Origin: Ceratorhiza oryzae-sativae
Taxonomy: Eukaryota; Basidiomycota; Agaricomycetes; Cantharellales; Ceratobasidiaceae
Direction: 5' to 3'
Assembly: GCA_030998015.1 (NCBI GenBank)
Contig: JARWMV010000247.1
Span: 620,001 to 684,000, forward strand
Length of the DNA stretch: 64,000 nt
The notes under the pieces were generated by a model. It made no database searches and had not been told where the DNA came from. It saw only the letters and a program-made list of their open reading frames with translations. The translations under genes and the position numbers were made by a program. Below, piece after piece: positions 31,905 through 43,247 of the stretch (the first letter of the stretch is position 1; each line of letters opens with the position of its first letter).

Positions 31905-34612
31905 ATGGCCAGTACTTTGAATATGTCTGTGCATGTCCCTGGAAGTTTTTGGGACAGTACACACCACCCATTACCACCTGAAGATCCTTATGCATCAGAT
32001 TCCATGGTAGGAAGTGATGCAGGAGGCAGGCATGTACAATCAGACTATAGTTATCATCACCAAGATACTGTAGATTATGAACAATATTTGGCCATCCCTC
32101 CTGATGGATCTAGTTCATATATTGCTCTTACTCCTAGAGAGCAAAGGCATCTGACTTACCAACCTGCTGCTACTAGGATGACAAACCTAACAAGGATGCA
32201 TCCAGAGATAGCAGATAGGAGAAGGTTAGTTAGAGCAGTAGGTAGGAAGATATATGAACATCCTCATCTCCATGTAATGCACATTAAATATCCATCTATT
32301 GGATGTAGAGAATTCTTCAAGGATCTCTTACAAGAATTGGATTATTTATGTACATTTAGGCCAGAATGGTCTTGGTCTGCTTCTGGAGAACCTGTCATGT
32401 TCATTGACTTGAACAGGCATAGGAGCTTTAGGACTAAGCTCTCTGCTTTTAAGTCCCAACTGCTCCCTATTAGGAGCAGGCATCCTATACCTCACCCAGA
32501 TGATCCTGCATTCCCTGAAACCAGGAAGCATTTTGCTTTCAGCAAGAAACAGCATGAAGTTGCTTGTGTATTATTTAGGGATGAAGTTGAGTGCTTCTTG
32601 GCTTACCTCTTTATTGAACACCAAGCTATGCAAGACCTTGGTAAAGGGAAGCAAAGGGAGCTCAATGAAATAATGTGGGAAAATTCTGAGATCAGATCCA
32701 AGAATCCAGAATATGCTCCAGCCCCTCATCCTAAGCATACTATTGACTCAATTAGATCTCCTACTGGTCATCTAGAATTCAAACCTCTAGAAGTTCAGGA
32801 GGATCCAGATGAGCCAGTGAGTGGTGGAGAGGAGCTAGTTCAACAAGAAGAGCAGGAAGTGGAAGATATCACAAGGATAGCAGATGATTCTGCTGAGGAT
32901 ACTACCATGACTGCAATTCAACCTTCTGGATTTGCATCTACTTCAGCTGTGGCTCAAGGAAGAAGCTTCATTGGCCCTGTAACTAGTTCTCCAGCTAGAC
33001 CAGAAGCTTTAGGTGCAATTACTCCTATAAGGACTCCAAGCAAGAAGAGACTACAAGCTCTATTTACCCCAGAATCAGTTTCTCAAATAGAAGCTACTTG
33101 CATTCTGGGAGTTAGAGGTCCTTCTACTTACCTGGAGAGTTACTTAGGAACTTCATTTATTCCTGTAGATAAAGATTACCCTAGACACATAGGAGTAGGT
33201 CCTAGGCAATCTAGAAGAGTGCTAGAACCTCTATTACCTCCTGCTCAAGTGACTGAAGCTGGTCCTTCAGCTTTACCCACTATTGGAGAAGTAAATGAGG
33301 ATGATACTGATCAGGACCAGGACTCTCCCTTGGTAAATAAACCTGCTAGACCTTGTCAATTGTTTGACAATGCTATTAGGAAGGAACCTTTAGGGGTCAA
33401 CTTAGCAAAGGTCATGCAGTTACTATTGAGGAAGAGTTTCCTCCTCATGAGCAGTACACTAGAAGACAAGCATCACCTTATCCCCCTAAGGCACCAATAA
33501 CCCCTTCTAGGCAAGTAAGGGATGACTCTGGGACTATTCCTCAGCGAGCTGTTCCTCTTATTGTTTTTTTTTTTTTTTAAATCCAGTTTATTTAGTCATG
33601 TCAGCCTGAGGCTATGCATGACTATTTACAACAACATAGCATACATCTTACAGGCCACAGCCTTCCCTGAATATGTCTACCCTCCAGCAGTGTAGTGTAC
33701 TGCCATCCTGAGTTGCTGGTCCTATGGGTCTGGACTGAACCCCAGTGTTTGTCATGTTCTGGCTCATGTGGTCATATTTGTGGTGGTGCCACACCAGAGG
33801 TGCTTGGGGTGGGACCCTGGATGCTGTGCAGTGTGAGGTGGCAGTGCAGGCTGTGGCTTGAACCTGTGTTCCTCCTGCAGTGGGATTTGAACAAGCAACC
33901 TGGCCATGATTAGGTAAGCACAGCAAACCAAAACTGAAATGCTAACCACTGAGCCATCCAGGCCCCTCCCCTTATTGTTACTCCTAGTGAAGAAGACTCT
34001 TCTGAGGAAGAAGCTAGGAGACCTAGGCATAGGAGTTCTAATAGAACTTCAGATGCTGAAGCAGGTAGGCCTACAGAAGATCATAGGGCTGAAGGTTTTA
34101 GAGAGCCTACTGGACCTTCTGTAACTATGACTGGAGATCCTTCAAGGATGCCAGTTTATAGTCCTGAAGGGAATACCTGATTAGGTTTCCAGCCATTAGT
34201 ACCTCAGTCACATTTACCTGCTGATGCTAGCATATGTATGCCACAAGTCTCTAGACCTACTGAAGCTGAAACATTTAGAACTCAGAGGTTTGATCCTTAT
34301 CAACCCTTTGTGATAAATCTAGGACCAGGGTTCTCTGGTCTGGCTTCTACTCCACCTAGGAGGCCACCAGGACCTCCTCCCAGGGAGCCTCCTGCCTCTA
34401 GTGGCAGGAATTTCTCAGGAGGAAGTGCAGGTCCACCCAATCCTCCAGGAGGAGGACAGGGGCCATCTAACCCTCCAGTAGGTCAAAGTTACCCTCAGCA
34501 AGGAGGAGGACATATTCCTCATGTTCCTCCTATTCCACCTATTCCACCCAATACTCCTAGGCCACAAGGACTACCAGGACCACCAGGACCACCTGGACCT
34601 CCAGTGTTGTGA
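31905..34612 (+). pseudogene. Degenerate gag-like protein, interrupted
   Basis: ATG 31,905 (MASTLNMSVHVPGSFWD) opens a frame to about 33,415, where a frame change occurs; the alternative frame continues to the SINE at 33,566. After the SINE the frame resumes (TPSEEDSSEEEARRPRHRSS), is stopped by TGA near 34,180, and ends in a collagen-like GPPGPPGPPGP tail cut by the solo LTR at 34,605; the tail resumes after 35,278 (GPPGNPPNGPYPW). Hydrophilic with acidic and Ser/Pro stretches. It resembles Gypsy gag precursors of basidiomycetes in layout; no zinc knuckle is seen. Assignment to gag is inference. Confidence 0.5.
33566..33970 (-). mobile_element. tRNA-derived SINE, antisense, with target duplication
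   Basis: About 405 bp with a 15-nt T run at 33,564-33,578 (the A tail on the minus strand) and flanking CTTATTGTT at 33,557-33,565 and 33,971-33,979. On the minus strand it starts with a tRNA-like head: A-box TGGCTCAGTGG (33,946-33,956) and B-box GTTCAAATCCC (33,882-33,892), the standard internal RNA polymerase III promoter. It interrupts the gag-like frame. Confidence 0.8.
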
Positions 34613-35273
34613 CCCTCTGGATGCTTCCTTGCGAAGCACTTAAGTAGTGGCTGCATTGACAGTTTGGTGCTATGTGGTATGTATTTGAGTGTTCTAGTTA
34701 CAGTGTTTGCTATGGTCTATGGTGGTTGACAAGATAAAGCAAGCTGAGGTGTCCAGTCTTGCTTTATCCTTCTTAAATATGCCTGTGGCTGCAGTGGCTG
34801 TGGATGTATTATCTAAGCACAATCTGCAGTAGGTGCAGGTTATGTACAGTACTATGGGTTAGGTAATTGTTTGTCTTAAGTTTGTGCAGCTCCAAATCTT
34901 ATAGAGCTGCACAAGGTCTGAGGGGTAGGCACTGAGGTCACATGATCCTGCCATAAGTGCCAAGATCATGTGACAACTTGCTCCTTGCTCCAAGTAACAA
35001 TGGAGAGAAATGCTGGAGCAAGTTCAGGGTAACCACTGTAAGCACTGAGGTCATGTGTTCCTGCTGTAAGCGCCAAGATCATGTGACAACTTGCTCCTTG
35101 CTGCAAGTAACAAGGGAGAGAAATGCTGGAGTGAGTTCAGGGTAACCACTGTAAGCACCAGTTAAGTGCCAAGGTCATGTGACCTTGTTTATGGCTTGTT
35201 CCACTTAGGAAAAATGCCATAAATCTGTAAAATATTCAGTTATTCTGTTATGTCTGTTTGACAGGTCATAACA
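34605..35273 (-). repeat. Solo LTR of the 13.5 kb Gypsy family
   Basis: 669 bp in reverse orientation; reading the minus strand it starts TGTTATGACCTGT and ends CAGAGGGTCACAACA, as in the full element's LTRs, and it has about two of the 101-bp units. A perfect 5-bp target duplication, TCCAG, lies at 34,600-34,604 and 35,274-35,278. It splits the collagen-like tail of the gag-like gene. Confidence 0.92.
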
Positions 35274-35368
35274 TCCAGGGCCTCCTGGAAATCCTCCTAA
35301 TGGTCCTTATCCTTGGATTCAAGGCCCTCCAGGACATCCAGGAGATCAAGGTCCCCTGGAAGGGATGG

Positions 35369-35426
35369 TGTTATGGGTCAGGGTACACTTGAATATCTAG
35401 AGCTTAAGCAAATGTAGATATGTTAG
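35369..35426 (+). repeat. Right LTR start of the gag-only element
   Basis: TGTTATGGGTCAGGG begins the right LTR. About 50 bp mirror the end of the left LTR. I could not find the matching 3' end before 37 kb, so the right LTR is truncated or disrupted further on. Confidence 0.55.
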
Positions 35427-36690
35427 TATACACTAATTGTACTCAATACTTCTTAGACTAGAGTAAGAAGGCTCAAAGTAGTTGCAATGCGATCAAGTAA
35501 CACTCAAGGTAGTCTTAATCTTTCACAGTGTAAACTGACTAATTTATAGGTATAAAGAGCAAGACTACTATGGTCAGGTTCCCTTAGATATCTTAAATGT
35601 AGTTCAGTCCTAGTCGCTTGGACTAACTGATACTAATCTTAATACTAGACTTAAGCAATAGCTTATAGGATAGATGGTGGGCTGCCTAATGCGTGTACTT
35701 CCTCAGCTACAGGTACTTAGATTTCCTCTAATAGCTGGTACTTAATCTCATGCTCAATTAGGCAATATTGTATCCTTATATAACTCTGTATATAAGATAC
35801 AATGAATCAGACAATATATAACTAATATGGTACTTTATTCCTCAGTACTAGTCATATAAGAAATCACACACAGACAAGAGGAAAATAGAAAGAGAAAAGA
35901 AACCAATAACTGGTCTGGGTTGAGTAGAGGAGGGAGATGGTCTGGAAGGGCCTCAGAGGAGGTCCTTTTATACCCTGAGGAGGGCATTCCAGAGCCAAAT
36001 AGATACATGCATGCCAGTGCGATCATCAAAAGAGGGTACTGCTATACTTGGGGTACACCCTAGCCCAGTATAGGATAAAAGAGTAAAGACAGGGTGTGGA
36101 TTGAAGGCATTGATGCATCTGAGACCTGCTATTGGCTTGTAGATCATATTATCATAGTATATACATGTAATGAATGGAGGCTACATCTCAGTGAGTCATA
36201 AAGTGAGTCAGAGAAGCTTCTGGATCAATTAGGAAAGCTCTCCTGACTCACTGGAGTCATTAGATCTTGATTGATGGTCCAGTAAGATTCTAATGATCTT
36301 TGGGCCATTCCGGCGCGAGGGTCCGGTGGATCGCGACGATCCTCGGGCAGCAGATACCGCCGAAGATTAGCTATCGATAGAGCACAAGATCGCTTTGATA
36401 GCGTAAGCGGTTGCCGAGATATGAGCGGTGCGATGTTGTAATCAATATCTCCTGATAAGAGGAAATATTGCAACCTCTGTATCTCTCTGAGATCTTATCG
36501 TAAAAACTTAATAAAATATGCGTTGGAGAGCGGGAAATTTGTACTATTTAATGGAACGGAGAATAGTACAATTCAGAGCGCATACAAATTCAAGTATTTC
36601 ACAAATTAATTACAGAGGCATTGCTTGAGGTTGGCAGAGCAGACTAAAATAATAGACAATGTTAGTGATCCATAACAGATGGCTTGAGCT
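35427..36690. other. Repetitive non-coding interval
   Basis: AT-rich, LTR-like sequence without an identifiable gene. It starts with a second TGTTAG... string that may be another LTR start; a possible end is ATAACA near 36,676. A GC-richer island at about 36,300-36,440 with a minus frame (LRRYLLPEDRRDPPDPRAG) differs in composition but is unrecognised. Confidence 0.35.
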
Positions 36691-38623
36691 ATGTTAGTTG
36701 GGTGCATTCAGCTACACACCCCTCACCTTAATGGGATGAAGTTCTCAGACCAGTGGCTGCATTTGCTCATGCGCAGCCAACTAGACTGGTCATATTGTTC
36801 AGCAACAAAAGCTTCTTGGAAACAACCTGCAGACTGGGAGAATCAGTGTTTATTAGCCTTCCTCAGCATTTCATGTACAGTTGTATGGTACTCCATCCAA
36901 AGCCCCTGCCTCATCGTAAATGCTGACCAAACCAGCATCTCCCTTTTCCCAATTGGGAACAAAACCTGGGAGCAGCAGGGTTCCCACCAGGTCAACAGTG
37001 TGTGTTGTGAGGAAAAGCAACAGGTAAGCTGAAGTTACTCAGTTGCTAATTTGAGCTAAAATCAAAATTATCAGTACACTCTTGTAGTGGCATTGAGCTG
37101 CAGAGGAGACATACTTCCATTTCAATTGGTATGGGGAGGTTCAACCAAAAATGGCCTGCCAAGCCCAACAGCAGCTTGTCAAGATGAGGCCAATGAGCAT
37201 GGTTTTACATACACCCATGGTGACACTTGGCATTGGAGCTTGTTACAAACTACAAAAGAGGTGAGTGCAAAGAATTGTAACTTGGATGAAGAGCCTCTAA
37301 CATACCATTTATAGTGGGTTGTCAGCACTCTGGTCCCATACTTGAAGAAGGTTCAAGAGTGTCAGAGCTACAACCTGAAGGGTAACATCAAACACCTAAG
37401 TGGCAATGACAAGCCTATGGGCAGCAATGCCAGAGGCTGTACTGACAACATCTAAGGTAGGATGTGCAGTGAGGGTGTGATAAGACACAAGGATGTAGAA
37501 GTAGGTGCACTTGTCCTTAAGAGGACTGGGCAGGAGCTATGGACTATAAGTCACACAGGTAGTAGTGGGGATACAACAGGAGGTTGAGTTCTGAGGCTTA
37601 AGGCTCTCAGACTCTCCCTTATATATTCATACAATGAGCTATATCAAATACACATATGGTGCAAGACAACTATTGTACAATGTAAGAGTGGTGCCATGTA
37701 ACAGAATATTCTGGAAGGTACAAACAGAACGTAAACAACAACAAGGTCACATGATCATGTAAGTAATTCTATGCATATATCTGATTAAACAGGACTTGTC
37801 CAAAAATATGCAAAAGAGAGATGTATAAAATATAGGAAATTTATAATAAATCTGCATCATTGTCTAGGCCATGACAGAGAGGAAGAGGGCCTAACACCTG
37901 GAGCACAAGCTATCCTGTACATTGATTGTTGGCCGATTCATGTCTCAAAATCAACCCCCAACAGCTTCTTACCTTGGATGGCCAGAGAGTACCCTGAAAT
38001 TCAAGTTCTTTACATCCCTGCTGGATGTAAGCTTAGAATAACACCTAGTCAAGCACATTGTCAAGCAAGCTGCTCTCAACTTTTTTGCAGGGTGGTCCAT
38101 GCAGCTTCTAAAGAACAGCATCAAACCTGAGAATGTATCATTACTGAACAACTTACCAACACTTCAAAATGCATCGGTTGCCTGGACACTTGAAGCATTT
38201 CTATACCTAAAAAGTCATCCTGAAATTGTCTTGAAGTCCTGGGAGAAGTGTCAAACAGGGGAATGGAATCTTTCGTGGCCAAAACTTACCTGCAACAAGG
38301 CAACAGAACTCTTCTTCTTGACAGCTGCCATGAATGTGGTGTTCTGTTATGAAGTGGCAATCCACAAACTGATCATCCCACACTTGGCCCCTGAGCTCTT
38401 GGCCAAGGAGTCAAATAACCTGAACATGCATGATTTGGAGGGCATTAGTGACGACACATCCCTGTTGGCAGACAAAATTTTTGGAGTGCTTACTGGTAAG
38501 AAGGGAGAGGCAATGCTGGTTGAGGCCACAGGCGTGTTACTACGCACAGGTGACAAAGGAGACATTGAAATTGTTGACACTGGAGTGTTAGAAAACAAAT
38601 CAAACAGAGCTGGTCAGTGCTAA
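36691..38623 (+). pseudogene. pogo/Tigger-like DDE transposase, interrupted
   Basis: DDE_1-type transposase. Exon 1 (to about 37,023) holds LIVNADQTSISLFPIGNKTW, the first catalytic Asp region, and QGSHQVNSVCCEEKQQ, then a GT-AG intron. Exon 2 (about 37,087-37,260) has LSCRGDILPFQLVWGGSTK. Another short intron leads to a 45-bp exon (WVVSTLVPYLKKVQE) cut at 37,359 by the 517-bp TG...CA element. After it the frame resumes with LTPGAQAILYIDCWPIHVSK (second Asp), YPEIQVLYIPAGC, and a C-terminal part to 38,623 (WEKCQTGEWNLSW). I could not place the third acidic residue. Interruption and divergence indicate an inactive copy. Confidence 0.75.
37360..37876 (+). repeat. TG...CA element copy 2, probable solo LTR
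   Basis: 517 bp, TGTCAGAGCTACAACC to GGCCATGACA, same orientation as copy 1. Flanks AAGAG and GAGAG fit a 5-bp duplication with one change. It lies within an exon of the pogo-like transposase. Confidence 0.7.
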
Positions 38624-39716
38624 ATCAATCGAATGGGGGCAGTATACTTACTAAAACATCCTGTTGCTTAAAATAACAGTCTTGGCACTGCCAACCTTCA
38701 TTACCAACATTGCAGTTCTGGGTGGTACAAACCCAGCAGTGCTTGAAGACCTCACAGCTGCCCACACTGTGAAACCATCAGCCAAGGCTGCTGGTAAGTG
38801 AAAACATAAACCAAAGGGCTTACCTGAAGAAGAGGGGTTGAATGGACTCACAGGAGAGGGAGTGGAAGACAATCCTCCAGCCAAACAGACTTGTCGGCGA
38901 GTGGCTAACAAGTAGTTTGGGTTGGTTTAAAGCACAGTGGAAGCAAAGGATCTTGTAATAGATGACTTGGCGGTAGCAGATGGTGGCAGAGACAACAGAA
39001 TTAGGTCTTTAGTTTGTTTCTATTTATATTACATAATATATACTCCTATAATTTGATTTATCTGGGTCTATGCACTGGAGGGTGGCAGACAACAGACAAA
39101 ATATGAAATAGGCACTGCACTGGGGGTCTTCGGACTGCAGACAGCACTTGGTCACTTGTGCATACAGTATATCAATGTTATACCTTTTCTTTTGTTCTAT
39201 CTCCAATTTTATATCTTTTATCCCCTTTTGTACTTTCTTTCAACTGCATACATGCAAATGTATAGCCTGATTTTATCCGTTGTATTCTATATAAAGAAAT
39301 GTACAAGTTGCTCTAACCTCAGTGATGCTGTCACCTCTCTCACAGTGTGCTTGACCACTCTGCTAAGTCAATACAAAGCACATTATTCACTGCACTTCAA
39401 CAGACAAACAAAGTGCCAGGCAGGTGACCCCTGAGAGCTTGGTTGCTGCATGACTTTGGATTGAAATGTACCAACCTAGGGTTTAGCTGCACAGGCCAAC
39501 TTCAGGTTACCCAGTTTAGCACCCATGCCAAATAAAGGAGATAATGGAACAGTGTCACTGGGCTGAAGCAATAGCAGCCACTTATGAATTGCAACTGAAC
39601 GATTCCGTGTCATTTAATCCGATCTCAGAGTACATCATGCATATGCGCATAGAAATGATTTCGGCCAGATAAAACCCTCTTGTGCTAGAGCCACAAGATG
39701 CAAGATATCCCCTAGC
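38624..39716. other. Intergenic: transposon tail
   Basis: From the pogo-like gene to the P450 no. 2 stop. AT-rich; the frames at 38,651-38,911 and 39,156-39,434 are not recognised. Confidence 0.4.
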
Positions 39717-42368
39717 TTAAAGCTCCAAGACACGAAGCATGAGCTTGGGCAGCTTGTCTGGACTATCGAGTTCACTTTTCATGTAAGGAAACTGAACTAT
39801 GAATGCCTATAATTGAATTATGTATTATCCCCAGGAGACCTGACCTTGGCTCGCAACATACCTGCCATTCCGATGGGTTTTGTTGCGATTTCTCAAACCT
39901 GAAGCTAGTAATCAACTCGGCGACCATTACCTCTAAGAAATGGGTGAGTAACAGTTCAAGATCCATGCAGAGTAGACGCAACTGATCTCCATAAGCGCGA
40001 ACTAACAGTCATTGTCAGCTACTAATACAAATCGAATTAAGGATTCCAATTACCTTAAATCCGCTGTGCAAGTATGTGCGTCAGTCAAGTTCTAGGCACA
40101 ATCACACGCTCCAGTCAAACTCACATGCACGCAGCAGGCCCCGCCCCGAAGGACATCCTGTATTTCGGCCCCGTTAGCCAAAAATTGTAAACGGGCATAT
40201 GCTCTCATACTGACATGGAGGAGTATACCCCAGGTAGATGAACTCCTGGCGTGACTTCGTCCAGCCTCTTCCCCAACCATCGCTCCGGCCAAAATTCATG
40301 TGAACGCTCCCCCCATATCTTTGGATATCGGTTGGCTGCCGTAAGGCTTAAAATCAGACGAGTACCCTTTTTGACAGGAATGCTAGTGATCTTCCCATTG
40401 GGAGTTTCGATAGGATACTGGAGCGGAACTACGGTATCTTCCTTGGCGCTGTGTCCAGAATAACGGCATCAGAAAAGCAGAAAGCCAGTGAATAAAGTAC
40501 CAACGTTCTAAAAAGATGGAGCGCAGGGGAGTGTAATCGTAGCGTCTCACGAATGATTGCATCCAAGTAGGGAAGCTCGAGCAATGCATCATGTTTGGTA
40601 TCGTCTCCGTGCTCCTCAAAGTACTGGCGTAGTTCTTCGCGGAGTTTGACCTGCACCTGGGGACGGTCGGCAAGGATGTCGAGAATTCGCGAGAGCGTAG
40701 TACTGGGGGCGGCTTCAGCACAAGACATCCAGGCAAGGAGGTTCTACTCACCTCGTGGTCTCGTGTCCAGCAAACACGAACAAACTATCGCGGAGTGGGT
40801 AAGCCAAGTCGTCTGTGGATATTTTAATTACTCAGGCTCACTTCATATGACCAATGAGCTCTTGGCGAGTTATATGATACTCCGTGCCTTCTGCCTCGTT
40901 CGATTTCACTGCAAAGCCAACAATTCAACCCATAGCCACAATCAATTGCTGGCAACTCATTTTCGCTTACTGAGCAGAGTCATAATGTCCCTTCCTCGTC
41001 CAGCTTGAGTCGAAAGATCCCCCCCAGCAGCAATGAGATTCTGCCGAGCTCGAATGACCTCTTCAGCCTGTTCATTTTGGATTTTTACGGCCCTTATCAG
41101 CTCATTTATCCCACCAATCGGAAGGTACTGCACAGCCCAACGACGGAATGCCGATGTCCCAATTCTATAGGCATATGGCAATAACCCCATATAGGGCTCG
41201 ATTTGATTCACCACACGCCTGTAAACTAATGCGTCCAGTGAACCCGATGGCTAGCCCTCAAACATTTGGAACGTACAGAACACTCTTCACTGCGATATTG
41301 TAATCGTTCCGTTGCCCGGTGAAGGAACCAAGCGAGTATCCGAGGCCAGCTTCACCAACGAGTTCCATCGCTGCAATGGTCATCCATGGGAATAGATCAA
41401 CTTCTTTGGGAGAGGAGTTGGCGACGGAAAGCTCCCTCTTGATAGCATCACGAGTCTATGAAAGGGGTGTCAACCCATGATTAAATAGGTCTAGTTTCGG
41501 CGAGACTTCGCACCTGTCTGGCAATATCCATGAAAACCGGCATCTAGGAAGACAGGGTTAGGACCAAATTTGAGGATGTGCGCATGTCCTACCACTAAGA
41601 GAGCAGTTAGCATGAGACTAGAAACTAAATTCATTTAACTCACATTCTCGAAGAAACCTCATGGTAAAGACAGGGTTTAACAGCTTATAGATGACATTAG
41701 CAAATGGGATAATCGCTCTCTTGAATTACGTGGTCATACCTTTCGCTGAGCTCGATGTGTGTCGCCTTGGATACTTGTTGAGCGTTGTCCCCAATAGAAT
41801 CCACCGATTGACATACCTTCCATGCCAACTAAACCGCCTCCGAAAATCGAGTTTGCCAAACTTGAAATCTACTTTAGTACCAAGCTCATTAAAAGAAACA
41901 CAATAAGACGCATACAGATGGGTGCCAATAGGACGTATAAAATTGGGACGATCTTTGACTAGCACCGTGTGCAGCAAAGCCGGATCAGCTGACCATATAA
42001 TCTCCGCCTGGAACTTGGCTTTAGTAGCACGCGAGCGGGAACTGAAAAAGCAGACTAACACCAAAAGCACTATCAATTTTCGCAGTTGGTCCATACGTCG
42101 CTGCTAAATGGTCTTGATAACGAACAGAATTTGGACCGAGAACATCCTTAATACGACCTGGCATATTGATATGAATGTGCAATGGATAAGGGGAACACCG
42201 TGTGGCTACTTACCACTAATCCACGACCCCCGTGGGGGGCCAGGCAGCTGGGCAAGCGCCTTGGTCGGGCGAATAAACCTGTAAAGTACTAGGGCGATAC
42301 TGGCACACAGCGCGAGTAAAATAGCATTGGAAGTTCCAATAAAATTGGAGAGAAATATCAGAAATCAT
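39717..42368 (-). CDS. Cytochrome P450 no. 2, multi-exon (possible N-terminal frame lesion)
   Basis: Paralogue of P450 no. 1 with the same intron pattern. Order on the minus strand: MISD start at 42,368, anchor NAILLALCASIALVLY, hinge LAQLPGPPRGSW (near 42,240), ELVGEAGLGYSLGSFTGQRN (near 41,340), I-helix FVFAGHETT (near 40,765), K-helix RETLRLHSP (near 40,540), ETPNGKITSIPVKKGTRL (near 40,390), FWPERWLGKR (near 40,275), heme loop MSFGAGPAACM (near 40,145), VMVAELITSFRFE (near 39,900), and C-terminus KLPKLMLRVLEL with TAA at 39,717. Apparent stops fall in introns that match those of no. 1. The ATG matches the paralogue's MISE start, but the anchor is in a different frame from it, so a one-base lesion or unrecognised intron lies near 42,345. 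Confidence 0.8.
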
Positions 42369-43061
42369 GTTTTTCTGCTCAAGAGTATGATATCGAACCA
42401 GACCGAGCTCATCGCTTTATATACCTAGTGAGCCGCGCGGAATCTCGCAAGTTGCGTAATCGCGACAGCAGTAGAATCATTAACTACAGCCTGATGATAG
42501 GGCAGCGCGGCAATCAACCAGACCCAGGGTTCGAAATAAGTAATAGCAACGGCCAAACGGTCACAAGAAGCGTCGCAAAGGCACCTCTTTGAAGATGTCG
42601 TATAGGAGCAAGAAGCTCAACTCTGCTGTAGTACAAACCTACGTATATAATGATTATAGATACACATATAAGTTCTCAGATTTGCTCCACTCCGTCCTGC
42701 CCGCGTGCGAAAACTCCCTACGCAGTGAGCATGTGTCGTAGCATTAGTAAGCATGTTAACATGAATGCTCTTCCTTCCGTCAAGTTATGCATAATGAAAC
42801 TGACCTTTGATAATCATGGTTACGGTACAGGAGCGGTGTTATTGTACTTCGGAATGCTCGTTCGTGCAGGGTTAAACTAGAATGCGGACGCGAGGCGGCT
42901 GAAAGTGAAGGGATAACCCCTTTTAGTCCGATGTCGGCAACAAAGAAATCCTACAGTGTCATTCGGCTGATGACCCAAATGAGGCAAATATATATGGCAT
43001 TGTAGATGGATTTGGAGATACTTGCGTGAGTGCAGCCAATGGGAATTTGAACGTAGAATCA
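42369..43061. other. Intergenic, P450 no. 2 upstream
   Basis: Contains the presumed promoter of P450 no. 2. No gene recognised. Confidence 0.4.
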
Positions 43062-43247
43062 CTCAGCCAAACCCCGAAAATCTAGCTAGCATATACTAGC
43101 TCCACAGGTCTAAGTATGCTTCCGGGCACACGCTAGATCCGAAGTAGCACGGGCTACCAGTGCTATCAGCATCTGATTAGCGCTCAGAAACATACTTAGA
43201 CAGCGGGCATTATCACGTGCTAACTAGATTTTCAGGGATTGACTGAG
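43062..43247. mobile_element. Foldback MITE
   Basis: About 186 bp with roughly 29-bp terminal inverted repeats: left CTCAGCCAAACCCCGAAAAT continuing CTAGCTAGCA, right arm ending TGCTAACTAGATTTTCAGGG then ATTGACTGAG. A second inner pair, GTCTAAGTATG/CATACTTAGAC, is perfect over 11 bp. No coding capacity. A partial copy is at 12.02 kb. Confidence 0.75.

Larger units (their letters stand above)
31386..35368 (+). mobile_element. Gag-only LTR retrotransposon (internal region)
   Basis: Internal domain between LTR ends at 31,385 and 35,369. It contains an N-terminal open frame, a long gag-like frame with a proline/glycine-rich collagen-like tail, and a purine-rich tract GGAAGGGATGG directly before the right LTR. 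There is no protease, RT or integrase. A SINE (33,566-33,970) and a solo LTR (34,605-35,273) are inserted in gag. Without these the internal region is about 2.9 kb. Confidence 0.6.

Noticed and set aside
30742..37876. The two 0.5 kb repeats as LTR pair of one 7 kb element
   Set aside because: Each has its own flanks and one lies within a transposase exon that resumes directly after it, so two separate insertions are more likely.
40150..40240. Stop codon before the heme loop of P450 no. 2
   Set aside because: It falls inside a GTATGA...ACAG intron at the same position as in P450 no. 1.
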